Positions 48,374-57,546 of a DNA stretch of 64,000 bases are shown here, one piece after another. Numbering within the stretch: the first letter of the stretch is position 1; every line of letters begins with the position of its first letter. This DNA comes from Sphingomonas sp. dw_22. GTDB lineage: Bacteria > Pseudomonadota > Alphaproteobacteria > Sphingomonadales > Sphingomonadaceae. Below the pieces are notes generated by a model that saw only the letters and a program-made list of their open reading frames with translations, had not been told where the DNA came from and made no database searches. Both the position numbers and the translations under genes were made by a program. Where the stretch lies: assembly GCF_018449795.1 (NCBI RefSeq), contig NZ_JAAVVE010000005.1, forward strand, positions 62,001 through 126,000. Direction: 5' to 3'.

Positions 48374-49780
48374 TCAGCCGGCCAGGCCCCACAGTGCGGC
48401 AAGGCCCAGGAACGAGAAGAATCCCATCACATCGGTCATCATCGTCACGAACACGGCCGAGGAAACCGCCGGATCGACTCCGGCGCGCTCCAGCGTGATC
48501 GGCACCAGCACGCCGGAAAGCCCCGCGATCAGATTGTTGATGATCATCGCCAGCCCGATCACGATCGCCAGGTCGGGCCTGCCGAACAGGATCATCGTGC
48601 CGGTGCCGATCAGCAGCGCCAATATTGCGCCGTTGGTCGCGGCGATCTGGAACTCGCGCGCCACCATCCGCACCGTGTTCGAGCTGGTGAGCTGGTTGGT
48701 GGCGAGCGCGCGCACCACCACCGCCAGCGTCTGGGTGCCGGCATTGCCGCCCATGCCGGATACGATCGGCATCAGCACCGCGAGCAGCGCGAACTTGGCG
48801 ATCTCGCCCTGGAAGAAGCCGACGACCGAGGCCGCGATCATCGCCGTGCCCAGATTGACCACCAGCCAGGTGATCCGCGTCTTCACGGTGAGCGCGATCG
48901 GCTGGTTGATGTCGCCCTCGCCCGCGCCCGACAGGCGCAGGATGTCCTCGCCCGCTTCCTCGGAGATGATGTGGACCACGTCGTCCACCGTGATCATGCC
49001 GACCAGCCGTCCGCTCGAATCGACCACCGCGGCGGAGATCAGCGCATATTTCTGGAAGCGCAGCGCCACTTCCTCCTGGTCCATGTCGACCGGGATCAGC
49101 GTCTGCTCGCGCTTCATGACGTCACTCACCGTCACTGCGCGCGGCGTGCGCAGGATCCAGGAGAGCGTGCAGGTGCCGACCGGCTTGTGCGAGGGATCGA
49201 CGACGAAGATCTCCCAGAAATCGGTCGTCAGATCCTCGTCGCGGCGCAGATAGTCGAGCACGTCGCCGACGGTCCAATGCTCGGGCACCGCGACCAGCTC
49301 GCGCTGCATCAGGCGGCCGGCGGATTCCTCGGGATAGGAAAGCGCTTCCTCGATCGCGGCGCGGTCGTCGGGGTCCAGCGCGCGGAGCACTTCGCGCTGG
49401 TCGTCCGCGTCCATGTCCTCGATGATCGCGACGGCATCGTCGGTATCGAGCTCGGCGGCGATGTCGGCCACCTGGTGCGGCTCGAGCGCGTCGACCAGGG
49501 CTTCGCGCACCCAGTCGTTCATCTCGGCGAGCACGTCGCCGTCGATCAGGTCGGCGATCGCCGCGGCCAGCGCCGGGCGCTGCTCGGAGGGCGTCAGCTC
49601 GACCAGATCGGCGATGTCGGCCGGGTGGAGCGGTGCGGCCAGCGCATGCGCCGCCTCGAAGTCGCCGGCCTCGACCGCTTCGAGCACCGCGCTGACGAAT
49701 TCCGGCTTCAGCCGGTCGTCCTCGTCCAGCTCGCTTTCGGACGCTTCGGCATCGCCGGCGTGAAGTTCGGTCTCGCTCAT
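48374..49780 (-). CDS. mgtE: Magnesium transporter MgtE
   Basis: MgtE is a magnesium channel gated by cytoplasmic magnesium. The 468-residue protein has an acidic N-terminal helical domain (about 20-140), a pair of CBS domains (about 150-275, including MQRELVAVPEHWTVGDVL and DSSGRLVGMITVDDVVHI) and five membrane helices (about 300-465) with the ALLAVLMPIVSGMGGNAGTQTL pore signature (in part). The sequence upstream shows no M-box riboswitch that I could recognise. Confidence 0.95.
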   Translation of the reverse strand: MSETELHAGDAEASESELDEDDRLKPEFVSAVLEAVEAGDFEAAHALAAPLHPADIADLVELTPSEQRPALAAAIADLIDGDVLAEMNDWVREALVDALEPHQVADIAAELDTDDAVAIIEDMDADDQREVLRALDPDDRAAIEEALSYPEESAGRLMQRELVAVPEHWTVGDVLDYLRRDEDLTTDFWEIFVVDPSHKPVGTCTLSWILRTPRAVTVSDVMKREQTLIPVDMDQEEVALRFQKYALISAAVVDSSGRLVGMITVDDVVHIISEEAGEDILRLSGAGEGDINQPIALTVKTRITWLVVNLGTAMIAASVVGFFQGEIAKFALLAVLMPIVSGMGGNAGTQTLAVVVRALATNQLTSSNTVRMVAREFQIAATNGAILALLIGTGTMILFGRPDLAIVIGLAMIINNLIAGLSGVLVPITLERAGVDPAVSSAVFVTMMTDVMGFFSFLGLAALWGLAG

Positions 49781-49894
49781 CGTTCGACCTCCTTCGCCGG
49801 CCCCGTGCGGGAGGCGCTGCCATCACCCGCCGGGATTTGCAAGTCGTGGGCTGCACGCCTAGTTGGCGGAAAATCCCTGCCTCTGGAGCATCCC

Positions 49895-50347
<453 letters not shown>

Positions 50348-50362
50348 GCCATCCAGCCGTTT

Positions 50363-50383
50363 CCCCTCCCTTGCAGGGAGGGG
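50363..50383. terminator. CCCCTCCC-TTGCA-GGGAGGGG hairpin between convergent genes
   Basis: A perfect 8-base stem with a 5-base loop stands 15 bases after the isomerase gene and 17 bases before the lysR 3' end. There is no strong T tract. The position suits bidirectional termination. A related hairpin in opposite orientation lies at 10406-10426, so this may be a dispersed element reused as a terminator. Confidence 0.6.
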
Positions 50384-50399
50384 AGCGTCAAATGTCGAT

Positions 50400-51290
50400 T
50401 TACAGGTCCGACGCGCTCAGCGCTTCCACCAGCCAGTCGTGGAAGAGCTTGACCGGGCGCAGCGCTAGCGCCCGCGGGCGGCAGACGAACCAATAGCTGT
50501 AATGGCTCTCCACCGTCAGGTCGAAGAGCTGGACCAGCCGCTCGTCGCGCGCCGCCTCGAAGTGCGATTCGAGCATGAAGGCGACGCCGAGTCCCTGCGC
50601 GGCGGCCTCCAGCATCAGGTTGCCCGAATCGAAATGGTCGATCGCCGCCGGCTCCAGCTCGGGAACGCCCGCTGCCGCGCGCCATGCCGTGAACGTCTCG
50701 GGCATGTCGCGATGCACCAGCGCGGTCAGCCGGGCGAGATGCTCGGGCCTGGTGATCGGGTCCGGCCCTTCGATCAGGCTGCGCGCACCGATCACATGCA
50801 CGCGGTTGCGATCGAGCCGCCGCGCGTAAAGCCCCGGATCGATGTCGCGCGCGATCACGATCGCCGCGTCGAGCCCGTCGCCCAGCCGCGCCACGCCGTG
50901 GCCCGCGGTATCGACGTCGAGGTGCAGCTCGGGATGGCGGCGCTTCAATTCGGGCAGCCGCGGCAACAGCTGCTGGGTCGCATAGAGCGGCAGCACCCCC
51001 AGACGCAGCCGCAGCAATTCGGTTCCGCTCGTCATCGCCTCGACGGCGTCGGTCATCGCGTCGAGCGCCGGCGCGATCAGCCCCAGCAGCCGGTCGCCGT
51101 CATCGTTGAGCTTGAGCGCCTGGTGCCGCCGCTCGAACAGCGGCTTAGCGATGAATCGCTCCAGCGACTGGACGCGTCGGCTGAGCGCGGGGGAGGAAAG
51201 GGCGAGTTCCTCGGCGGCCGCCTTGATCGAGCCGAGCCGGGCGACCTGGACGAAGGCTTCGATGGCGGTGAGGGGTGGAAGGCGGCGCAT
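50400..51290 (-). CDS. LysR family transcriptional regulator
   Basis: This 296-residue regulator has the N-terminal winged helix (LTAIEAFVQVARLGSIKAAAEELALSSPALSRRVQSLE, in part, residues about 8-45) and a LysR substrate-binding domain (about 90-285). It resembles the GcvA/AmpR-like branch (PLLATLQLLPRLPxxxxRHPEL-type pattern). I chose the ATG at 51290, the usual LysR start. No divergent metabolic gene gives a clue to the effector; the divergent neighbour is the AAA ATPase. Confidence 0.92.
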   Translation of the reverse strand: MRRLPPLTAIEAFVQVARLGSIKAAAEELALSSPALSRRVQSLERFIAKPLFERRHQALKLNDDGDRLLGLIAPALDAMTDAVEAMTSGTELLRLRLGVLPLYATQQLLPRLPELKRRHPELHLDVDTAGHGVARLGDGLDAAIVIARDIDPGLYARRLDRNRVHVIGARSLIEGPDPITRPEHLARLTALVHRDMPETFTAWRAAAGVPELEPAAIDHFDSGNLMLEAAAQGLGVAFMLESHFEAARDERLVQLFDLTVESHYSYWFVCRPRALALRPVKLFHDWLVEALSASDL

Positions 51291-51463
51291 TCTCTCTTCT
51301 TTGTGCGGTGCGTCACAAACTTGGCAAGCGAATCCGGCTTGGCAACAGCGTTGCTGCCCTGTGAACCAACTATCGTTCCGGTTAATGGCGATTGCAAGAT
51401 GTGCATTCAACAGTAAATCATTTCGCACTTGCACAAAATCGTGCCGCACTGCACATAGGACGT

Positions 51464-51525
51464 GCCTTTCAGGCATCCTCTCCTAAAACTTTCCAAGGCC
51501 GTCCTGCGGGGCGGCCCTTTTTTTT
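51464..51525 (+). ncRNA. Candidate short RNA or terminated leader upstream of the CDC48-like gene
   Basis: A strong intrinsic terminator (stem GGCCGTCC with GGGCGGCC, loop TGCG, then eight T, 51497-51525) points to the plus strand although no annotated plus-strand gene precedes it. A possible promoter lies upstream: TTGCAC at 51429-51434, 17 bases, CACATA at 51452-51457. The inferred transcript of about 60 bases also has a small hairpin TGCCT-TTC-AGGCA (51463-51475). It could be a small RNA or an attenuator for the ATPase gene 49 bases downstream. The terminator is seen; the RNA is inferred. Confidence 0.45.
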
Positions 51526-51573
51526 GTCTTCGCCGTTCCTAGGTTGCCCGTTCCACGCCTGGGGAGATCAGAA

Positions 51574-53865
51574 TTGGCGGACGACGAAAAACAGGTGCGC
51601 AAGCTGCAGGTGGCCAATGCCCGGCCCGAGGACAGCGGCCGCGGCCTGGCCCATATTCCCCGCGCGCTGATGGGCGCGCTCGGCATCACCGAAGGCGATG
51701 TGATCGAGATCGTCGGCAAGCGGACGACGCCGGCCCGCGCGGTGCTGCCCTATTCCGAGGATGAGGGGCTGGAGCTGCTCCGCATCGACGGGCTCCAGCG
51801 CGCCAATGCCGGCGTCGGCTCGGGCGATTTCGTCGAGGTGCGCCGCGCCGAATCGAAGCCGGCGACACGCGTCGTCTTCGCGCCCGCACAGGAGAATCTG
51901 CGCCTCCAGGGCTCGGGCGAGGCGCTCAAGCGCACCTTCTTCGCGCGGCCGCTCACCGCCGGCGATACGATCGCCACCGTCGGCCACCAGCGCGCCGACG
52001 TGCCGCCCAATGTCGCGCAGTTCGTCCGCGCGCCGGCCTATGCGCTCCAGGAGATCCGCTTGGCGGTGATCTCCACCACGCCGCGCGGCATCGTCCATAT
52101 CGACGAGAATACCGAGGTGGAGCTGCGCGCCGAATATGAGGAGGCCAAGGAAAGCCGCCGCGCCGACGTCACCTATGACGATATCGGCGGCATGGCCGCG
52201 ACGATCGACCAGCTCCGCGAGATGGTCGAGCTGCCGCTGCGCTATCCCGAATTGTTCCAGCGCCTGGGCGTCGACCCGCCCAAGGGCGTGCTGCTCCATG
52301 GCCCGCCCGGCACCGGCAAGACGCGGCTCGCCCGCGCGGTCGCCAACGAAAGCGATGCGACCTTCCACCTGATAAACGGTCCCGAGATCATGGGCTCCGC
52401 CTATGGCGAGTCCGAATCGCGCTTGCGCCAGGTGTTCGAGGAAGCGGCCAGGACCGCGCCATCGATCGTCTTCATCGACGAGATCGATTCGATCGCGCCC
52501 AAGCGCGGCCAGGTCTCGGGCGAGGCGGAGAAGCGCCTGGTCGCCCAACTCCTCACGCTGATGGACGGGCTGGAGGCGCGCGCCAACATCGTCGTCATCG
52601 CCGCCACCAATCGGCCCGAGGCGATCGACGAGGCGCTGCGCCGCCCCGGCCGCTTCGATCGCGAGATCGTCGTCGGCGTGCCGGACGATCGCGGCCGCCG
52701 CGAGATATTGGGCATCCATACGCGCGGCATGCCGCTCGCCGACAATGTCGATCTGAACGAGCTGGCGCGCACCACCTATGGCTTTGTCGGCGCCGATCTC
52801 GCGGCGCTCACCCGCGAGGCGGCGATCGAGGCGGTGCGGCGGCTGATGCCGCAGCTCAACCTCGAGGATCGCAGCATCCCGCCCGAGGTGCTCGATACGC
52901 TGTCGGTCACGCGCGAGGATTTCCTGGAGGCGATCAAGCGCGTCCAGCCTTCGGCGATGCGCGAGGTGATGGTCCAGGCGCCGCAGGTCCGCTGGGAGGA
53001 TGTCGGCGGCCTAGACGATGCGCAGATGCGGCTGAAGGAAGGCGTCGAGCTCCCGCTCAAGGATCCCGATGCGTTCCGCCGCCTGGGCATCCGCCCGGCC
53101 AAGGGTTTCCTGCTCTATGGCCCGCCCGGCACCGGCAAGACGCTGCTGGCAAAGGCGGTCGCGCGCGAGGCGGAGGCGAACTTCATCGCCACCAAGTCCT
53201 CGGACCTGCTCTCCAAATGGTATGGCGAGTCCGAGCAGCAGATCGCGCGGCTGTTCGCCCGTGCCCGCCAGGTCGCGCCCTGCGTGATCTTCATCGACGA
53301 GCTCGATTCGCTGGTGCCGTCGCGCGGTGGCGGAATGGGCGAGCCGCAGGTCACCGAGCGGGTGGTCAACACGATCCTGTCGGAGATGGACGGGCTGGAG
53401 GAGCTCCAGTCGGTGGTGGTGATCGGCGCGACCAATCGGCCGAACCTGATCGATCCGGCGCTGCTCCGCCCGGGCCGGTTCGACGAGCTCGTCTATGTCG
53501 GCGTGCCCGACAAGGCCGGCCGCGAACGCATCCTGCGCATCCAGACGGGCAAGATGCCGCTCGCCGGCGACGTCGATCTCGCGGTCGTCGCCGATCGGAC
53601 CGAGCGTTATACCGGTGCCGATCTGGAGGATGTCGTGCGCCGCGCCGGCCTGGTGGCGCTCCGCAGCTCGCTCGATACGCGCGAAGTCACGATGGCGCAT
53701 TTCGAAGCGGCGCTGAAGGATTCGCGCGCCACCGTCACGCCCGAGATGGAGGACGAGTATCAGGCCATGTCGGGCCGGCTGAAGCAGCAGGCATCGGCGA
53801 TCCAGCCGATCGGCTTCATCGCGCCGGGGATGCTCCGCGGCCACGGCCCGAAGGGCGAGGGCTGA
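51574..53865 (+). CDS. CDC48 family AAA ATPase (VCP/p97-like)
   Basis: This 763-residue protein is a CDC48-type double AAA ATPase, common in archaea and eukaryotes and scattered in bacteria. Residues about 1-185 form the N domain (double-psi barrel: [20 protein letters not shown]). D1 has Walker [10 protein letters not shown] near residue 244 and Walker B FIDEIDS near 299. D2 has GPPGTGKTL near 516 and FIDELDS near 572. Arg fingers are present in RRPGRFD and LRPGRFD. The best start is TTG at 51574 behind GGGGAGAT; an ATG 30 bases upstream lacks this. It probably unfolds or remodels proteins. Confidence 0.93.
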   Translation: MADDEKQVRKLQVANARPEDSGRGLAHIPRALMGALGITEGDVIEIVGKRTTPARAVLPYSEDEGLELLRIDGLQRANAGVGSGDFVEVRRAESKPATRVVFAPAQENLRLQGSGEALKRTFFARPLTAGDTIATVGHQRADVPPNVAQFVRAPAYALQEIRLAVISTTPRGIVHIDENTEVELRAEYEEAKESRRADVTYDDIGGMAATIDQLREMVELPLRYPELFQRLGVDPPKGVLLHGPPGTGKTRLARAVANESDATFHLINGPEIMGSAYGESESRLRQVFEEAARTAPSIVFIDEIDSIAPKRGQVSGEAEKRLVAQLLTLMDGLEARANIVVIAATNRPEAIDEALRRPGRFDREIVVGVPDDRGRREILGIHTRGMPLADNVDLNELARTTYGFVGADLAALTREAAIEAVRRLMPQLNLEDRSIPPEVLDTLSVTREDFLEAIKRVQPSAMREVMVQAPQVRWEDVGGLDDAQMRLKEGVELPLKDPDAFRRLGIRPAKGFLLYGPPGTGKTLLAKAVAREAEANFIATKSSDLLSKWYGESEQQIARLFARARQVAPCVIFIDELDSLVPSRGGGMGEPQVTERVVNTILSEMDGLEELQSVVVIGATNRPNLIDPALLRPGRFDELVYVGVPDKAGRERILRIQTGKMPLAGDVDLAVVADRTERYTGADLEDVVRRAGLVALRSSLDTREVTMAHFEAALKDSRATVTPEMEDEYQAMSGRLKQQASAIQPIGFIAPGMLRGHGPKGEG

Positions 53866-53874
53866 GGCAATCTT

Positions 53875-53912
53875 ATAGCCGTCATCCCCGCCTCCGCGGG
53901 GATGACGGCTAT
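53875..53912. terminator. Bidirectional hairpin between the AAA ATPase and MFS genes
   Basis: A perfect 16-base stem (ATAGCCGTCATCCCCG at 53875-53890 with 53897-53912) has a 6-base loop. It overlaps the stop codon of the minus-strand MFS gene. No T tract is present on either strand, but stem strength and position between convergent genes indicate a termination or mRNA 3'-end role. Confidence 0.75.
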
Positions 53913-55207
53913 GAGGCCGCTGCGCCTGCCTCCCGGCGGGTCGCCAGGAATGCATAGACGAACAGACATGCCAGCCATCCGGCAGCCGTCAGATACGGCA
54001 GCGGCCGCCACAGCTCGTACAGCCCCACTCCGATCGACGGCCCCAGCACGAACGCCGCGCCGTTGACCGACGTCACCTTGCCCGCCACCGATCCCTGCGC
54101 CTCCTGTCCCACCGCGAGCGAGGCGCCGGCGGTGAAGCCCGGCCGCGCGAAGCCCATGCCGAGCGAGGTCAGCGCATAGCCCAGCGCGATCCCGTAGAGT
54201 GAAAGCGCGCTGCCGGTCGCGATGCAGCCCAGCGCGCCCAGCGCGACTCCGATCAGCATCAGCGCGCGCGGCTTCAGGTCGAACAGCGGGATCAGCCCCC
54301 ATTGGACCAGTAGCGAGGAGAGGGCGCCCATCATCAGCACCAGCCCGGTCGGCTGCAGCGCTTCGAGCGGCGAGACGCGCAGCCGGTCGATGATGAGGAA
54401 CCCGATCGCCTGCCCGGTCATCGCCTGGGCATGGCCGATCACCAGCCCGCAGACGATCCAGGCACGGATGCGCGGATCGAAATAGCCGACCGGCTGGCTC
54501 GCGTCCGAGACGGCGGCGGTGACGCTCGCGCCCGAACCCTGCCCGCCGATCGAGGGATAGGCGACCGCCGCGCCGTGCCATTCGTTTTCCGCGCGCGGCA
54601 GCAGCCGCACCACCGCGATCCAGATCGCTACGCCGATCGCGCTCGCCGCGAAGGCGGGGCCGGCGAGCCCGATCCGGGGGCCGCCCTCCCACAGGCTCCC
54701 CATCACCAGATAGGGCGCGATCGCCGGACCCAGGATTGTGCCCAGCCCGAAGGCGGAGGCCAGCAGCGTCAGCGCCTTGGTCCGCTCCTCGCGGCTGGTG
54801 CGCCCGGCGACCAGCGCCTGCACCGCCGGCGGCGCTGCCGATCCGAAGATGCCATAGATCATCCGCCCGGCGATGAATGCGGCGAAAGTCGCCGCCGGCC
54901 CCAGCACGCCGTTGATGCCCAGCGCCAGGAAGATGCCGCAAAGCCCCAGCGACACGGTGAACCCCGCCACGCCCAGCAGCACCATCGCGCGCCGCCCGTG
55001 CCGATCCGATCGATTGGCCCAGAAGGGCGCGGCAATCACCCAGAGCAGCGCGGAGACCGAGAATACCGCCGCGACCGCGCTGTCGGCGGCGCCCAGCGAG
55101 CGTCCGAGCGCGGGCAGCACCGATTGCAGCGCGGTGTTTCCCGCCGCGATCGCGAGCATCACCGTGAAGAGGAGCGCGAAAATGCCGTCGAAGCCGCGCG
55201 CCTTCAT
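53909..55207 (-). CDS. MFS transporter (drug efflux-like)
   Basis: This 432-residue inner-membrane protein has 12 predicted helices and MFS motif A (FWANRSDRHGRRAMVL, near residue 65) and motif C-like GTILGPAIAPYLVMG, which point to a DHA1-type drug exporter of the TetA/Bcr class. A cytoplasmic loop of about 50 residues separates helices 6 and 7. The ATG at 55207 overlaps the upstream monooxygenase-like gene by 4 bases. Substrate unknown. Confidence 0.9.
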   Translation of the reverse strand: MKARGFDGIFALLFTVMLAIAAGNTALQSVLPALGRSLGAADSAVAAVFSVSALLWVIAAPFWANRSDRHGRRAMVLLGVAGFTVSLGLCGIFLALGINGVLGPAATFAAFIAGRMIYGIFGSAAPPAVQALVAGRTSREERTKALTLLASAFGLGTILGPAIAPYLVMGSLWEGGPRIGLAGPAFAASAIGVAIWIAVVRLLPRAENEWHGAAVAYPSIGGQGSGASVTAAVSDASQPVGYFDPRIRAWIVCGLVIGHAQAMTGQAIGFLIIDRLRVSPLEALQPTGLVLMMGALSSLLVQWGLIPLFDLKPRALMLIGVALGALGCIATGSALSLYGIALGYALTSLGMGFARPGFTAGASLAVGQEAQGSVAGKVTSVNGAAFVLGPSIGVGLYELWRPLPYLTAAGWLACLFVYAFLATRREAGAAAS

Positions 55208-55524
55208 CCGCGATCCCAGCCATAGCTGCGGCCGATCTCGGCCACGTGGAGACGATACCAGCGATACCATCGCCCGCGCCCGGCCTCGCGCGTTGCCGCA
55301 TGTTCCGGATGCCTGCGCCAGGCGATGGCGCTCGCCTCGTCCGCCCAATAGCTGACGGTGATGCCGATCCGGTCCTCGCCGCGCGCATCGTCGGCGCCGC
55401 GATAGCCGGGCTGGATAGCGGCGAGCTCGGCCATCCGGGTTGCCGCCTCGGCATAGCCCGTATCGTCGTCGAGCGTGCGCTCCGATACGAAGATCACGGC
55501 GATCTGCCCGGTGCGGTCGGTCAT
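55204..55524 (-). CDS. Antibiotic biosynthesis monooxygenase (ABM) family protein
   Basis: This 106-residue protein fits the ABM ferredoxin-like fold: IAVIFVSERTLDDDTGYAEAA, MAELAAIQPGYRGADDARG and the GITVSYWADEASAIAWRRHPEH strand-helix (in part). Members act as small heme- or quinone-related monooxygenases or as stress proteins. It is coupled to the MFS exporter by a 4-base overlap. Confidence 0.88.
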   Translation of the reverse strand: MTDRTGQIAVIFVSERTLDDDTGYAEAATRMAELAAIQPGYRGADDARGEDRIGITVSYWADEASAIAWRRHPEHAATREAGRGRWYRWYRLHVAEIGRSYGWDRG

Positions 55525-55626
55525 GTACCTCGATTAGGCATTTTGGCTGCCGAGGCAAAGTCGGCTGGCCTTTTCGGCTTTCCCGTGCTCCTGCGTCCGC
55601 GAAAACCCGGGGGTAGCCGCACGACG

Positions 55627-56376
55627 ATGATTACCGATTGGCATTTCTACGCGCTCGCCATCCCCGCCGTCATCCTGCTCGGCCTGTCCAAGGGCGGCTT
55701 CGTCGGGATGGGCGCGCTGTCGCTGCCTCTCCTCGCTTTCGCGATCGATCCGGTGCGCGCCGCCGCGATCACCCTGCCGATCCTGATCGCGCAGGATCTC
55801 GTCAGTGTCTGGGCGTTTCGCCGCACGGTGGACTGGCGGCTGATCGGCTGGATGATGCCGGGCTCGGTGCTCGGCATCTGGCTCGGCTATGCCTTTGCCG
55901 CCAGCGTCTCCCCGGTCGCGGTGATGGCGCTGGTGGGCGCGATCTCGATCCTGTTCGGCGTCTATCGGCTCTGGGCGGAATCGCATGCCGTTCCGCGCGA
56001 GGCGGCACGCTGGCCGGAATGGGTGGGGTCGGTGTTCGGCCTGCTCTCGGGCTTCACCAGCCAGGTCGCCCATGCCGGCCAGCCGCCCTTCCAGCTCTGG
56101 GTGCTTCCGCGAAACCTGTCGCGCGACATGCTGGTCGGCACCGCCGCGATCTATTTCGCCGTGACCAACTGGATGAAGGTGCCGGCCTATGCCGCGCTCG
56201 GCCAGTTCACCCGGGCGAACCTGCTCACCTCGGCGGCGTTGCTTCCGCTGGCGCTCGCCTCCACCCTGGCCGGCGTATGGCTGGTCCGCCGCGTGTCGCC
56301 CGATCGCTTCTATACCGCGATCTACCTGCTGATGATCCTGGTCGGCGCGGCGCTGATCTGGGAAGCGCTCATTTGA
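55627..56376 (+). CDS. Sulfite exporter TauE/SafE family protein
   Basis: This 249-residue protein has eight predicted membrane helices and the TauE/SafE pattern: LLGLSKGGFVGMGALSLPLLA (in part) in the first repeat and LLSGFTSQVAHAGQPPFQLWVLP (in part) at the start of the second. These proteins move sulfite, sulfoacetate or related anions. I chose the ATG at 55627; the open frame upstream overlaps the ABM gene. Copy 3 of the CAATGTAGGATTTG element begins 6 bases after the stop. Confidence 0.92.
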   Translation: MITDWHFYALAIPAVILLGLSKGGFVGMGALSLPLLAFAIDPVRAAAITLPILIAQDLVSVWAFRRTVDWRLIGWMMPGSVLGIWLGYAFAASVSPVAVMALVGAISILFGVYRLWAESHAVPREAARWPEWVGSVFGLLSGFTSQVAHAGQPPFQLWVLPRNLSRDMLVGTAAIYFAVTNWMKVPAYAALGQFTRANLLTSAALLPLALASTLAGVWLVRRVSPDRFYTAIYLLMILVGAALIWEALI

Positions 56377-56382
56377 TGCTTC

Positions 56383-56396
56383 CAATGTAGGATTTG
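56383..56396 (+). repeat. CAATGTAGGATTTG element, copy 3
   Basis: Identical to copies 1 and 2 and preceded by TTC like copy 1. It lies just after the TauE/SafE stop, between convergent genes. The GTGCAC hairpin follows 72 bases later with no gene in between, so this copy resembles an empty version of the arrangement around the HTH gene at 35.9-36.4 kb. Confidence 0.8.
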
Positions 56397-56468
56397 CCGT
56401 GATCTGATCGCGGGCATGTACATCACCCCGCACCTCCCCCTGCGCGTCCGCGATGGGGCAGGCGGCGG

Positions 56469-56505
56469 CAAAGTGCACGAATGGCCCGCATCACCGCGCA
56501 CTTTG
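56469..56505. repeat. CAAAGTGC hairpin element, copy 2
   Basis: An 8-base stem (CAAAGTGC at 56469-56476 with GCACTTTG at 56498-56505) encloses a 21-base loop beginning ACGAATG and ending CCGC. Stem edges and loop length match the hairpin at 36379-36423. It lies 11 bases before the 3' end of prs and could also terminate that minus-strand transcript. Confidence 0.72.
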
Positions 56506-56516
56506 GATGGAAAGGA

Positions 56517-57452
56517 TCAGTCGAACAGGCTGGAGACCGAGCTTTCGTCCGCGATGCGGCGCACGGCCTCGGCCAGCAGCGGCGCGATCGTCAGGTGGCG
56601 GATCTTCTTGCTCTCCGAGATCACGGCGTGGTTGCCGATCGAATCGGTGATGACCAGCTCCAGCAGCGAGGAATTGTCGACCCGCGCCACCGCGCCGCCC
56701 GAAAGCACGCCGTGCGTGCAATAGGCCACCACGTCCTCGGCCCCCGCCGCCTTCAGCGCCGCCGCGGCGTTGCAGAGCGTGCCGGCCGAATCGACGATAT
56801 CGTCGATCAGGATGCAGAAGCGCCCCTCGACCTGGCCGATGATGTTCATCACTTCGGATTCGCCCGGCCGCTCGCGGCGCTTGTCGACGATCGCCAGCGG
56901 CGCGTTGTCGAGCCGCTTGGCGAGCGCGCGGGCGCGGACCACGCCGCCCACGTCGGGCGAGACGACCATCCACTGCTTGTCCGGAAAGCGCGTCTGGATG
57001 TCGGCGGACATCACCGGCGCGGCGAACAGATTGTCGGTCGGGATGTCGAAGAATCCCTGGATCTGCCCGGCGTGGAGATCGACCGAGAGCACGCGATTGG
57101 CGCCCGCGGTGGTGATGAGGTTGGCGACCAGCTTGGCCGAGATCGGCGTGCGCGGTCCGGGCTTCCGGTCCTGGCGGGCATAGCCGAAATAGGGGAGGAC
57201 CGCGGTGATCCGCTTGGCCGACGCGCGCTTCAGCGCGTCGATCATGATGAGCAGCTCCATCAGGTTGTCGTTCGCCGGATAGGCGGTCGACTGGAGCACG
57301 AACACGTCCTCGCCGCGCACATTCTCCAATATCTCGACGAAGATCTCCTCGTCGGCGAAGCGGCGGACATTCGCCTTGGTGAGCGGAATCTCGAGATAGT
57401 CCGCGATCGCCGAGGCGAGCGGCAGGTTCGAGTTGCCGGCCATCAATTTCAT
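56517..57452 (-). CDS. prs: Ribose-phosphate pyrophosphokinase
   Basis: Prs makes PRPP from ribose 5-phosphate and ATP for nucleotide, His and Trp synthesis. The 311-residue protein has the [19 protein letters not shown] and [10 protein letters not shown] motifs, the metal- and PRPP-binding [16 protein letters not shown], and the loop [11 protein letters not shown] near residue 213. I chose the ATG at 57452 (MKLMAGNSN), which matches homologues. The 94-base gap to gltX is shared by two divergent promoters. Confidence 0.96.
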   Translation of the reverse strand: MKLMAGNSNLPLASAIADYLEIPLTKANVRRFADEEIFVEILENVRGEDVFVLQSTAYPANDNLMELLIMIDALKRASAKRITAVLPYFGYARQDRKPGPRTPISAKLVANLITTAGANRVLSVDLHAGQIQGFFDIPTDNLFAAPVMSADIQTRFPDKQWMVVSPDVGGVVRARALAKRLDNAPLAIVDKRRERPGESEVMNIIGQVEGRFCILIDDIVDSAGTLCNAAAALKAAGAEDVVAYCTHGVLSGGAVARVDNSSLLELVITDSIGNHAVISESKKIRHLTIAPLLAEAVRRIADESSVSSLFD

Positions 57453-57546
57453 TTTCGTGATCTCCCGTTGGCCGCCTCTTAGGCACCGCAGTCGGGCGAG
57501 GTAAAGGGGCATTGCCGCTTACCGGGATAGCCCCTAGGTCGCGGCC

